Source of the DNA: Sapria himalayana
Taxonomy: Eukaryota > Streptophyta > Magnoliopsida > Malpighiales > Rafflesiaceae
Direction: 5' to 3'
NCBI GenBank assembly: GCA_029783825.1
Contig: JAREIK010016116.1
Location: 1-64,000 of the forward strand
DNA length: 64,000 bases
Shown: positions 50,040 through 62,700 of the stretch, in pieces
Position numbering within the stretch: position 1 is the stretch's first letter
Layout of the letters: each line of letters opens with the position of its first letter
Notes under the pieces: model-generated
What the model was told of the DNA's origin: nothing
The model's input: the letters and a program-made list of their open reading frames with translations, nothing else
Databases searched by the model: none
Position numbers and translations under genes: made by a program

Positions 50040-50490
50040 ACCAAATCATAACATAGGTATATAATTATTTAAAACAATATTATCATCCTCATCATTAGCT
50101 GAAGCATTTGTGCTAGGCTCTCCTACATGGTTTCTCTGCTGGAACAATGTCTCCTATCTGTCTCGTAAAGATTGCTAACTCTAATTCCATATAGCACTTT
50201 TGTTGTTGTTTTGCATTTGATACTGCTTAGAAAATTTATTTTTAACTTCCTCGAAAACATTATTATCAACACTAAAATCATGAATTAAAGCCGCAATATT
50301 GTAAACTAATGAAAGGCACACTTTAAACACAAAACAAAAGCAAACAAACGTGAAGGAAAATATTACTTAATTTCTAGATGCACTGTATGACCTGATCCAG
50401 CAACTAAAGCATCTACCTCAAGTTTATTTCCCAATTACAAGCACTTTACTAATATCTTTTCATTATTTTCAAGGGCTCTACTGCATATAT
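50040..50490 (-). pseudogene. Second copy of the gene A 3' coding end
   Basis: 50055-50210 is alike to 52265-52430: ATCATCCTCATCATTAGCTG, TGCTAGGCTCTCCTACATGG and CATATAGCACTTTTG versus their counterparts. On the minus strand both read as the acidic end of the CACTA accessory protein (ASANDEDD here, APANYEDD at 52.3 kb). Near 50375-50480 a further frame has LVAGSGHTVHLEI and GNKLEVDA, not recognised. With the copy at 52.3 kb it flanks the captured host pieces. Confidence 0.6.
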
Positions 50491-51072
50491 GAAATAGTTA
50501 TGAAAAAAATAAACAAGAGAGAAAACTAATAAAAGAAATAACACACAAAAAAAACTATTTAAATAATATAGTGTAGCCAGAAGAAGTTATTAGAAACAAA
50601 TAAAAAAATGAGAACCAGTATTCAATGAGAAATCGAATCATGCTATTTTTCCCGGAGACGGGTTCCCAGGTCTGAGTCCAACACCATCTTTTTCCCTTTA
50701 GTATTAAGTATCAAGACACTGGCTGGAGACTCCGTGCATGTGACTCTGACCCCATTAACGAACTCATTTTATTATTCAGAGACACCACACTTGTGTGTCC
50801 CATGTTTTCATAATGAAGATGAATATTTCTTCACCATATCAAACATCTCAAACCTAGCAAAACGATATGATTTCATCAATTGAATAGATACATAAAATGA
50901 TACATATGCTGATTATCAACTTGTTTTTTTAAAACAAGAATACTAGCACATGAAAACAATAGACACCCATTGTAAGGTGAACTACTACGGAAAGTAGCAA
51001 AATCAAATGAGAATCAGCTGAGCAAATAATTGGAGCAAAATGAAAGAAAAAGAAGGGAGATTTGCCTATCCA
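50491..51072 (-). other. Unassigned, possibly captured 3' UTR and hAT leader-like piece
   Basis: Normal base composition around 50640-50780. CTCCGTGCATGTGACTCTGACC near 50730 resembles CACCGTGCATGTGACTGACC in the hAT leader at 27868, and the following ATTTTATT stretch is also alike. Short frames exist but no protein was recognised. The part to 51072 would be 3' flank of the PP2A fragment. Confidence 0.35.
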
Positions 51073-51775
51073 TCATGCACCCTTATTGTTGTAGTTGAGA
51101 AACAGCACCATCATTAAAATGGCCACCTTAATAAACAAGCAAACACCAGCAACAAGCACCACAACTAGGAGGTGGGCTGCACCAATTTGTGTTGTCTCAT
51201 AATAAAGAAAGTTATCTGGAATTCTTCTGGTCTCATATAGCTCTTCTCTCCTTGGTGTAGGCTCAAACTACATCAATTTTAAGGCTCAAACTGCATAAAT
51301 TTTAAGGCTCAAATAGTATCAACACAACCACAAAAACTATCATTTCACAGCATAAACATTTTAAAAAACAAAAACAAAATCAAAAACAAAATAAAAATCA
51401 AAGACAAAATCAAAATCAAAATCAACAACTTTTTTATAATGGCCCCAATTGTAGCCATCCATTACAAGCTAGCGAGCTCGAGAAATAAGCTATAGATTGT
51501 TTGTTTGGTTGAACTGGTCAGAGGTGTTCTATAGAAGAAGGATGGCGAGAGTTTAGGTGAAGAGAAAATAATCAAACATATCGGTGAAAAACATCCAGAC
51601 ATTAGCATTACCATACTTCTGTAGGCACTCATCATAAAATCCATAAAATTTAGTGATATGCTGACTTTTGTGATTTCTTCTTAGGATTGTGATCCACTAT
51701 GGATAGTGCACTTAAAGAGCCACTAGGAGTGAGACTATCTCGATTGAATAATATCCAAGATCAACTTATCATCAC
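51073..51775 (-). pseudogene. Captured fragment of protein phosphatase 2A catalytic subunit
   Basis: Minus strand. VDLGYYSIEIVSLLVAL at 51725-51775 matches PP2[37 protein letters not shown] (from about 51697) and [14 protein letters not shown] (51600-51650) follow, where the metal-binding GNHE is RNHK; then [13 protein letters not shown] near 51560 is out of frame. A deletion of roughly 100 residues follows. SDQFNQTNNL, LISRAR and LVMDGYNWGHYKKVV lie at 51424-51524. A 150-base T-rich gap with a TAG acceptor fits an intron. The last exon, 51205-51267, reads FEPTPRREELYETRRIPDNF plus L, the PP2A tail (usual ...RRTPDYFL). The stop after DNFL is lost, and the frame runs on to TGA 51073 through 3' UTR. 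PP2A is a Ser/Thr phosphatase; this copy lacks key residues and cannot be active. Confidence 0.88.
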
Positions 51776-52072
51776 ATATTATTCTCCGCCTATCTCATTA
51801 ATTATTTAAAAACAAGAATATATAATGATTAATTGAAATTAAAGAATAACACCATGGATTCTCATTGGGGGGAGGTGAAGATGATGGATGTTGGCATACA
51901 TATAGATTATTTCCTTTTATATAGTCTCACATCTTCTTTACAACATTAGAACGAGATAATGTATCTTTACTTGTACCAAAAAAATTTATGAGAGAGTATG
52001 AAAGAGGAACAAGTAGCCAAAAATCCAGAAGTTTTCTTCTTCTCTTGTTTTTCTTTGTGCTTTGATTTACAT
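51776..52072 (-). pseudogene. Captured SWIB/MDM2 domain fragment
   Basis: Minus strand. Exon-like block 51900-52072 begins after a CTCCAG acceptor: KNKRRRKLLDFW, then LVPLSYSLINFFGTSKDTL, SRSNVVKKM, a stop where relatives have Trp, and DYIKGNNL. GTATGCC at 51899 fits a splice donor. A second block, 51776-51794, reads DRRRIICDDK, the next conserved part of SWIB domains (usual DKRRIICDDKLKELF). There the homology passes straight into PP2A. SWIB domains occur in BAF60-type chromatin remodelling subunits and related plant proteins. Exons separated by an intron-like gap indicate capture of genomic DNA. Only half of the domain is present. Confidence 0.85.
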
Positions 52073-52289
52073 CTGGAGATATGAAGCAATAATATTTATT
52101 TAGACACAATACCAATTGACTTCACCATGACATATTTAACCATGAAAAACTTTTACCTGTCTCATCTTCTTCTTCTCTTTTCTTTGATTCCTTGTTCTTT
52201 AATAAACAAAAAACCAAAACAATTCAAAAATAATTCTTATACAAAAGTTCCATGATTAAATTAAAAACATAACATAGTTTCATCATCAT

Positions 52290-54182
52290 TTAAAATAAAA
52301 TCATCCTCATAATTAGCTGGTGCAGTAGTGCTAGCCTCTTCTGCATGGTTTCACTTCTAGAACTCAGAATGATATCTATTGTGTCAAGACTGTAACTCTG
52401 ACACCATATAGGGCATCTGTTTTTGTTTAACTATCTTATTTTCTTTCATCTCATCATTCACTTCTTTCATTTCCTGTATTTCTTTCTTTGAATGAGTAAT
52501 CTGCTTATTTTCTCTTCTTTCATTTCCTGCAAGTTTTCCTTTAATTGAGTAATCTGCTCAACCTTCTCTTTCATTTCTATCTCCATAACTTCAAAACATT
52601 TATTTGTTTTCATTACTTGCTATTCAATTTCCTCATCCACCACTATTGTGACAGAGGAATTAGAAGCATGACTACTACAACAAAATTCCACTCCCTTCAA
52701 GTCGATGTCATATACTCGCTGCTTCTTCTGACCTCTTATGGTCTCCAAATAGATATGATCATAGTCAAGTGGTTGAAGATCCATAGAACTTTCAATTCAT
52801 AGAGAAGCAGCTATCACACGTTCCTCCACGAGTTTTTGTGATAAAATAGTAAAAAAATACTATCCTAGATATACATAAAATAAATCTAATATTTTCATTC
52901 CACACAACCTTCAAAATTTACTGTAGTATTCTAAAAGTTTATTAATATGATAGATTCTTATAGTAATCATCTGAGACTTTTTGTCAACAAACTGTCCATC
53001 CACTTTCTACACATGCATCTTTCTAATCTCATAAAAATTTGAATCTCGACCCAATTCTCCAGCCTAAAGTATGTATTTATTAAGTAAAAAATTAACAAAT
53101 GTTAGAAAAAGTTAGCTAAAATAATTAAACCATGCATAGATTTGATTTATTTGGACTATTAAGACAACTATTAAATATATAAATGTTTTAAACTTGTAAA
53201 TTGTATCAAATCTCGAGTGCACTTAATGCTCAATTTTAACCCTCCTATGTGGCGAGACATTCTAGTACGTATTCTAGCTACCTTAGTCCATCGGTTTTTG
53301 ATAGCTATCTCTGATTTTTTTTTCACACTAGCTCATTTCAATACTTAAGCCACTCGGACCACTCATCCTCGGGTATAAAATTAGACATATCTTTTAGAAT
53401 CTTTTATTTTTGAACAAAATCTATGTCCCATTCAGTAGTTTTGCTCTCCAACAATGACTTTTTTGTCCATTAAATTTGGGTGCCATGTGCACTGATTTGA
53501 TATCTATATATAGAAAACTAAAAAAATAACTATATTGTTAATATGTACATAATTATTCAATACTTAAATAATAACCAATATAATAGTTAACTAAATAGAT
53601 AATTAATTTTCAATGCTTTTGTTTATTTCTTTTTACCAAAAAGTAATTAAAGTTACTCTCTCTTGTTGATTCAGAAACTTTCTTCAATGAGAATGCTTTA
53701 GAATCAACCATTTTCTTGAAAGACTTTGTAATTATAGTCGAATACTTGCGTAAATGGAAAGAAACTATAAAAATATTAAAATAACATTGAAAACAAGCAA
53801 ATCATAACTATATATAAAAACAAAACCACTAACAGGGACATCATAATTTTAATTTAAGTTATATTTACATATTTCTTATACCTCCCATCCATAATTTATA
53901 TCACTAACTTAGCACTGCATGCAGAGGAAGGCATAGTATTTGATGATGTCGATGGTGTTGTAAATAAGAGAACTATTTGTGTAAAATGTGGTGTAGAAGT
54001 TGGTGATGGATCAAAAGTGTGTGAAAGAGGGAAAATGGGTGGTGGCCTTATATTTGATAAAGGTGATGGTAAAGGTGTTAATGATGGTGATGGTGATGGT
54101 GATGTTGAAGTTTGGATATAGTGGGTATGAGATGGTACTGACTGTACAACATAGAACAAATAATAGAGATATAATAAACATT
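52290..54182 (-). pseudogene. CACTA #3 second gene (Transposase_24-like), decayed
   Basis: Minus-strand equivalent of 38-2044. The N-terminal Ser/Pro-rich part lies at 53896-54159 (TSTSPSPSPSLTPLPSPLS). The Transposase_24 core lies at 53240-53400, with EDEWSEWLKYW near 53350. VDGQFVDKKSQMIT follows near 52960-53000, then the C-terminal coiled coil (MKEKVEQITQLKENLQEMKE, 52510-52570, then KKEIQEMKEVNDEMKENK in the next frame). The acidic end APANYEDDFILND lies near 52290-52320. AT-rich gaps between blocks fit introns. Several stops and frame shifts are present. In known CACTA systems this protein binds subterminal repeats; here it is inactive. Confidence 0.72.
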
Positions 54183-54239
54183 AGTAATAGATTTCAACAA
54201 AATATAGAAAGTATTTGAAACTATAATACTCTAATACAA

Positions 54240-56868
54240 TTATAACAATTTAATTATTGGCATCACTATCATTCTCTAATGGATCTTCTAATATTTTATC
54301 TGATTCTGATCAAAGTTCCAACTCATCTTCAGATAGAAAAAGGAACATCTTCAATTTCTATTTGGTCACCATTTCAGTCACATTAGTTTTCTGGATCTTC
54401 ATCTACATGCACATGCTCAATATTATTTAAGACATCTTCTGGAAATGCTAGTTCAACATCTAAGTTTGTACTTCTTTTTTGAGATGTTGGTACTTCAAAA
54501 TATGACCGAGCTTTAATTTTGCAAATAGCCCAACAGTCACTCTTATCACGAGATAAACTCGGATATGTACAATAATATACTTGAGTGGCTTGAACTACCA
54601 TAATAAATGGCTCATATCGATTAAATCTATGTTTATGGTTAACATCAACTAGCTTATAATCCGAATGAATCTTTGTACCCCCATTTTATGTATGATCAAA
54701 CCAGTCACATCTCAAAAATACAATCTTGTTATTTTCGAGTATAGGATACTCCAACTGGATAACTTCTGTGAGTTAACCATTATAATCAATTTCATCTACA
54801 CTATAACTTGAGCCTTTAATGCATACACTACTATTCATAGTTACTTTAGAAGAATTGTGTCCTATTGTTTAAAATTTATATTTATTGATAAAATACCCAT
54901 GATAGGTTGCCACATATCTAAACAGGCTTTTACTTAGATTCAGTATTAATATGTTGGAATCTCCATTTGAAGGATCATTTGTCTGTTGCATAAATTCAAC
55001 AAATTATGTTAAATAGTAAAAGATACTAATAAATCAAATAATTGATAAAATTAAAGCTTAAGAATTTTCCCATAGTTCTTGAACCAATTTGCAAATTCTG
55101 TTTCTAGCACAGAATCGACCTCATGGCTAGAAATGGTTGGTTGCATATGTTTTAACTACACAACATAAACACTGCACAAATATAAATGGAGGGAGAACAA
55201 TGGATATAAAATTTTAATTAAATATATTTAGGACAAAATTAAACTATGATTAAACCTTCAACCATTTTGGGTATACATACTCAATAAATGGCGCAACCTC
55301 CTCACAAATAACTAAAACATAGCTCTAAGTTGTGTTGTACTCTTCATTTATCATGCATCTTTTCTTTGCTCTTCCAAATGCTCTACTATGGTGCTTGAAA
55401 ATAGATAGATTGTCCACAGATTCATCTTCTATCAGCACACAACCTTCATCATTCCAAGGCACATTTCTATTCTTTGTATTGACATGATCCTCAAAATAAT
55501 AAGAACAAAAAGATGATACTTCTTCTACTAAATATGCATTACAAATTGAACCTTCAACTTTTGCCTTGTTTCTATTATTCAACTTCAACTTACGAAGATA
55601 CCTACAACCATTATGTTAGATTTCAATTTAATCAAATAACAATATTAATTTATGCTTGAAATAATAAAACATAGCTACTTATATTTAATTACCTCTCAAA
55701 AGGATACTCCCATATGTATTTCACTAGGCTGACAATCCTTGCTTCATATGCCTAATGGATTGATAAATGCTCTTTTGAGTCATAAAAGTTGGGTGAGAAT
55801 ACCCATTCAAGCTTACAAAGAATGAGAGGTAAGTCATTCTCCAGTCTCATCATGTTAGCTTTTTTGATTCTGGTTACAGTTAGATGTTTGAAGAACAAAC
55901 TAAGTTCGGTAAAGACCTTCCAACCACTTAGAGGAAGTATTTCATGCAAATCAATTGGTATTAATCATTGCATTAATACATGACAGACATGAATTTTTAT
56001 TCCAAATAACTTAAAAATCTTCATATCCACACATCTGCCCATATTTGACACATCCATCAAGGAATTCCAAACTTTTAACTCATTCACACAATGTATGTCT
56101 TGCCTTCTGATCAAGTGTGTAACAAGCATTAGGGTATTTTTTGTAGCCTCATTTTGTTTGAATTCTGGATTTCGATAGTAATCATTCAACTCTTATCTTG
56201 ATTTAAAGTATCTTTTGTTTTTCTATCTACGTTAAGGACAGTGTTGAAAATATTGTCAAATACATTTTTTATATACGTTACATCTAAGTTAAGAAGAATT
56301 AAATTGGGCTTCCAATAGGGCAAGTCCCAAAAAATACTGCATTTCATCTAGCTAAATATTTTGCATATTGGTCCACTAGTTCAAATAGCATCCATCTCAT
56401 GAACGAACAACTGGTGCAACTATCATCACTATTTTGTTTTTCAAAATACAGTTTTATTTCTGTGGAATGGATGATTTGTAGGTAAAACCTTATGATGGTT
56501 ATCAACCATGACTATTTACCACTGAATTTGAGGGTAAATGCATTAAACTTTTCTATGCAATATGGGCATGCAAATCATAGTGTAGTACTCGAACTAGACG
56601 AAATTAAATAAGTAGGAAAATTACTAACCATCCACATAAGGGTTACCCACATTATGAAATTTTGCTTCTTTAAGATGTCATATGTATTCACTTCAATATC
56701 TCACAAATGATTTAACTCTGTTATAAGAGATTGTATGAAAACATCCATAATGTCTTTTGAATTTTTTTGCCCTCGAACTAATTTTGACATAAACATATAT
56801 TGCTACTTCATACACGACAATGGAAGAAAATTATAAGGTGTAACTATGATTGGTCATATTGAATATTT
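54240..56868 (-). pseudogene. CACTA #3 TNP2-type transposase, 3' half (TNP2 end, DUF4218, DUF4216)
   Basis: Minus strand. The TNP2 end lies at 56220-56868 (LITELNHLWDIEVNTYDILK near 56690-56750). The block with GIKIHVCHVLMQ is at 55977-56010; relatives have GMKSHDCHVLMQ. DUF4218 has GWKVFTELSLFFKHL (about 55870-55925) and LPLILCKLEWVFSPNFYDS (about 55785-55840). NNRNKAKVEGSICNAYLVEE lies at 55520-55582. DUF4216 has VVQATQVYYCTYPSLSRDKS (54540-54600). An acidic C-terminus follows. Homology to CACTA #1 ceases at 56868, so the transposase-associated domain and N-terminal TNP2 part are missing. Stops and frame shifts are fewer than in #1. It complements the part lost in #1, but neither copy is complete. 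Confidence 0.88.
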
Positions 56869-58616
56869 GAAGGAGTAAGCTTCTCACTTCTCAATAAAGA
56901 TCAAAGACCAAAATTTCTACTATAATTCAACTCAATCTTTGAATATTAAAATAAATAGGATATATAAAATTAATGGAATGAAGAGCCAATTCCATGAACT
57001 CTTGGCTAATTAATTAATAAAGAAATCAGACATGAATAAAAACATATTTGGACTATAAAATATATCATTCAAAGTATTCAACTAGAAAACATAGATGTGA
57101 AGCAAACTAAAATTATAGATTTCTAGCTTTACAATTCTATACTGATTAGAGATACAAAAAATTACAGACATTAACATTAACATAATTTGGGTAAAATTGC
57201 AATCAAAAGATTGTTTGGTAAAGAAAACTTACATACACACAATTAATACCTAATCAATAGGAAGAATGGGAACTTATTAATTTAGCAAAAATTAATAGAT
57301 ATGTTCATTACTTATATATTTTTTTTCAATTAAATATTAAAAAAAAGGTAAATCTTGGCTAGAGCAGCCCGAGAAAGCTTTTTTTTACAATGCCCAAATA
57401 GTAAATGAGTAAATCAACCAAATGGCCACATCAATTTTTTAAAAGCTTCTAAAATAGGTTAATTAATTTCATAAAACAATTACATGGCTATATTTGCAAA
57501 TAACTTAAAAAATCTTTTAATATACTCATACTATAATTTTACACCAAGCCAAAAAGTATATAATGACTAAAAATAAAATGGTACACATAAATACAAACAA
57601 AAACTATACATACATACATACATATGTGTGTGTGTGTGTATCATATATCAAAAGTATAATCATCTGCACAAACAAATTTATTTACATATGCAAAATCTAA
57701 AATAGCTGAAAAGAAAAAAAATAAAAGGAAAACATACAAGAGTATCATATATCAAGAGTATTATATTATGAATTAATGATAATTTTTGTTTTTTTTATCA
57801 TTAATTTTTTATTGCTAATTGTTGAATTTATAAAAAAATATACTACTAGAATAACATTAAATCTAAAATAACACACCAATATTTAAGATATTTTTTTAAA
57901 ATGGAGATTTATGATCCAATAAACAATTTTAATTAAAAAACTTTACTTTGATATATTGATTCTCAGTAATAATCTCAGAATCAACATTAGATCATAGTCA
58001 AAATTTTGAAAATCATTAGTTGATGATGTATTACATCTTGTTTGATTTTTTTTTGTTTTTATTTAGTTGTACAATATTATTTTTGATCATTTCTAATTTT
58101 TTGTATGTGTGATAAAAAAGTGGCAAGTGTTTTGTGTAAAGAAGTGTATTAGTATGAATGTTTCATTGCAAACAAAAAAAATGAGCATGTAAAGTAAACA
58201 TAGAGTGCACTAAATAAACGACTTCACATGCATCACACATCTACTACATTGGATATATATATAATATGGACATTTTTTTCAAAAAAGAATGGTATACTCT
58301 ATTACTAATCAAATTATCTATCATATTACTCATGTTAACATTATATAATGATGGAACAATTACTTATTATAAATGTATACATAAAATATGACACCATGCA
58401 TGGCCAGTGTGCTTTGAGAATGCATGCCATCTTCCTCGTCTTTGAATTTAAAAAATTACAGTACCTTACTACTCTTTTCCTCTTGTTAGTATTTTATTTG
58501 TCCTCTTTTACTATTATTCTTTGAATTTAAAAGCTAGCAACTTTCTGTTTAATTGACATCCATTAAACATTAAAAAAAATAATCATTAAAAGAAAAAAAC
58601 TTTCTTTTATCTAGTA
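56869..58616. other. 5' region of CACTA #3, no coding signal
   Basis: AT-rich. A short ACATAC/GTGT microsatellite lies at 57610-57640. No TNP2 homology and only weak terminal motifs, ending in CTTTTATCTAGTA at 58616. Confidence 0.5.
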
Positions 58617-59010
58617 ATCTTTCTATCCTTATATATATATCTATCTATTTATCTTTTTATTTCCTATCTATCTATCTTACTATATATCTTTCTTGCTATC
58701 TATTTAAGTATCTGTCTATCTATCTATGTATCTTCCTATTTTTTAATCTCTTTATTTCTTTATATCTTTATCTATTTATCTGTCTGTCTATCTATCAATA
58801 TATATATATATCTATCTATCTATATGTCTATCTCTTTAACTATCTATCTATCTATTTTTCTAAATGTCTATATGTCAATATATCTATTTGTGTCACTATC
58901 TATCTTTCTATTTGACTATCTTTCTAACTATCTAATTTTCTTTCAATCTATCAGGATTTTAGTTAATCTTTCTATTTATCTATCTATATATCTATCTATT
59001 TATCTACTTA

Positions 59011-59043
<33 letters not shown>

Positions 59044-59739
59044 GTCTATCCATGTGTCTAATAATCTGTTGATCGATTTATCTATATATGAATCTGTGTA
59101 TCTATCCATCTATCTCTATCTGTATATCTATTTATCTACCTATTTACTTATTTACCTCTCAATCTATCTATCTGTCTATCTATCTATTTGGTTATCTGTC
59201 AATGTATCAATCTTTTTTTCTATCTATTTTTCAATCTATATATCCGACTATCTATACGTCTATATATCTATCTATCTGTCAATCTCTCTAACTAACTATC
59301 TATCTATTTGTCTGTAATACAAATATCTAAATCTTTATTTGACTATCTATCTATTGATCTAACTTTTTATCTTACTATCTACAAATATGTCTAATGCCTA
59401 TATGTCTATTTATCTATCTATCTATCTATTTGTATATCTATCTATCTAGTTATCTTTCATTCTATGGATCTATTTATCTCTCTATCTTTCAATCTTTCTA
59501 AATGTCTATATGCCTATATTACAATCTATGTAAATATCTAACTTGCTATCTACTTATCTCTCTATCTATCTAATTATCTTTATTTTTACTAACCTATTAT
59601 TTAATGTGTCTATCTTCCTATCTAAATATCTAGTTGTCTATCTATCTATCTATATATCAATCTATCTATATGACTATGTGTCTATCTATATATCTTCTTT
59701 TTATCTATCTATCTATCTATATATCTCTCTATCTCTCTA

Positions 59740-59790
<51 letters not shown>

Positions 59791-62700
59791 CTCTCTCTCT
59801 ATATGTGTATATGTTAATTTGTTTATCTATATATCTATCTAAATATCTGTTTATATATCTATCTATTTGTCTATTTATCTATTGATCTATCTAATCTATT
59901 TATCTGTCTATGTATTTATTTGTATTTCTCTTTATCTATCTATATGCCAATATAACTATCTGTCTATATGTCTATCTATCTATCTCTATATTTGTTTGTC
60001 TGTCTGTCTTTCTGTCTATTTGTCTATCTATCTATCTATCTATGTATTTTTTTATCTATCTATATATCTATCTATTCATCTATATGACTATCTATTTATA
60101 TGTTTATCTATCTATCTATCTATTTATCTACCTACCTATAATATTATTTGTCTATCTGTCTATCTATATATCTATTTGTTTATTTATCTATATTTATGTA
60201 TATTTTTTTACATGTCAATCAGTTTATCTTCTTTTTCTATTTATCTATCTAACTATTTGTCTATCTATCAATGTGTTAATTTTTCAATCAATGAATCTCG
60301 CTAGCTATCTGTCAGTCTATCTAAATATCTTACTCTCTAACAGTCTAACTATCTATCAGTCTATCTATTTATCTAACTATCTAATTTTCTTTCTGTCTAT
60401 CAATCTTTTAGTTTATTTGTCTATTATCTAATAGTCTATTAGTCTATCTATTTATATATCTCTCTTTCTATCTATTTGTCTACATGCCTATATGTTTATC
60501 TATTTATATATTTGTCTATATGTTTATCTTTCTCTGTTAATCTATTTATATATCTATCTTTTTTATGTATATTTATATATTTGTCTTGCTATCTATCTAT
60601 CTATCTATCAATCTAGCTATCTATCTATCTGCTTATCTATCTATTTAACTATCTAACTATTTGTCTAGTTATCGATTTGACTATATTACTATCAATCTAC
60701 TTTCTCTCTATCTATCTATTTGTTTATATGCCTATTTTCCTATTTGTTTATCTATCAATATGTTTATGTTTCTATTTATCTATCTATTTATCTATCTATT
60801 TATCAATCTATATATCTTTTTATATGTCTATCTGTCTTTCTATCTACATGTCTATATGTTTAACTATCTATCTTTTTATCATTTTATATGTCTATCTATC
60901 TTTATATATATATATATATATGTGTTATTCTATTTATCTATTTATTTGTCTATCTTTATATATGTCTATCTTCCTATCTACCCATCTTTCAAGGTGTCTA
61001 TGTTCCTATCATTCAATTAATCTATATTTCTATATGTCTAACTCTGTATTATATATATATATATGTCTGTCGATTTATCTATCTGTCTATATATCTATCT
61101 GTCTATCTGTCTAACTATCTATTTGTCTATCTTTTATCCATGTATCAATCTATCTATATATTTTACTATCTATCTTTCTGTTGATATGTGTATACGTATA
61201 TCTGTCTATCTATTTATATGCATGTCTATATTTTTATTTTTGACTATTTGTTTATCAATCTATCTATATACATGTTTTTCTGGTTATATATCTATCTATC
61301 TAGCTATTTATCTATCTATTTTTTGACTATTTGTCTATAAATCTATATGTCAATCTGTTTATATATCTTTTTGTTTATATGTCTGTCTATTTATATGTTT
61401 ATCTCACTTTCTAGCTATCTGTCTATCTATCTATCTATCTATTAGTCTGTGTATCTATATATCTATTTAATTTTCTATCTATCACTATGTCAATTTATAT
61501 ATATATCTATCTATCTTTTTCCTATATGTTTATTTATTTATCTATCTATCTAACTATGTATTTTTATATTTATATATCTATCTAACTATTTATTTATTTT
61601 GTATTTATCTATCTGTCTATTTGTCTTTGTGTTAATCTTTCTATCAATCTATATATCTATCTATCTATCTTTATTTCTTTTAATCTATCTATATGTATAT
61701 CTATGTATTTGTATATCTGTCTATTTATCTATCTATCTAACTATCCATCTTTATATCTTCATATTTGTCTAACTATTTTTTAATGTTTCTATCCATAAGT
61801 TTATCAGTTATCAGTCTATCTATCTATTTTTATATTTGTCTATCTTCATATCTATCTATCTATCTACCTATCTAGTTTTATCTCTATCTTATTATCTAAC
61901 TATTTTTTATCTATCTATTTGTTTATTTATCTATCTGACTAAATACATATCTCTCTAACAATCTATATGTCTATATGTCAAAATGTTTATCTATCAATCT
62001 ATATATCTATTCATATATCTATCTATATATTTATCTATATGTCTATCTATATATCTATCTATATATTTATTTATCATTCTATCTATGTGTGTATCTATCA
62101 ATCTTTCTATCTATCTATATATTTCTATTTTTATCTATTTGTCTATATGTCTATCTATTTTTCTATATATTGTCTATTTGTCTATCTGTCTATCTATTTA
62201 TCTATTTGAATATTAATCTATCAATCTATCCATGTCTGTATCTTTCTATATGTCTATATGTTTCTCAATCTATCTAACTATATTTATATATGTCTATCTA
62301 TCTATCTAAGTGTCAATCTAATAATTTGAAAATCAATATGTCTTTCTATCGATTTATCTATTAGTCTATCAATCTGTCTATCTACATGTCTATCAATCTA
62401 TCTATATATCTATCTGTATGTATGTCTTTTTGTTTTTTTATCTATATGTTTATTTGTTTATATATCTATTTCTTTAACTATCTATAAGTATATCTGTATA
62501 TCTATCTATCTGGTAATCAATATATCTATCTATCAGTCTATCTAACTATTAATCTATCTATCAGTTTGATTATTTGTCTAATTATATATCTACCTATCTT
62601 CCTTTCATTCGATCAATCAATCAATCTATCTCTCTATCTTTGTATATGTTTATATGTTTATCTATCTATCTAACTATATTTTTATATGTCTATCTATCTA

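Larger units (their letters stand above)
49571..58616 (-). mobile_element. CACTA #3, Pack-type, splits the TCTA array
   Basis: About 9 kb of non-TCTA sequence lies between two blocks of the array. The left end is GACTATAAGAAAAAG (49571), a decayed CACTACAAGAAAA, followed by subterminal motifs (TCATCGCTAAAA, TTCCCTAGCTAATT). The right end is less sure: ...CTTTTATCTAGTA at 58616, complement TACTAGATAAAAG. A target duplication cannot be judged in microsatellite flanks. Minus-strand order from the right is a 5' region, truncated TNP2 plus DUF4218 and DUF4216, gene A, captured SWIB and PP2A pieces, a second copy of gene A's end, and the 3' terminus. Same family as CACTA #1. Confidence 0.8.

Noticed and set aside
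51073..51204. Small membrane protein on the minus strand
   Set aside because: It is the continuation of the PP2A terminal exon past a lost stop codon; most likely 3' UTR.
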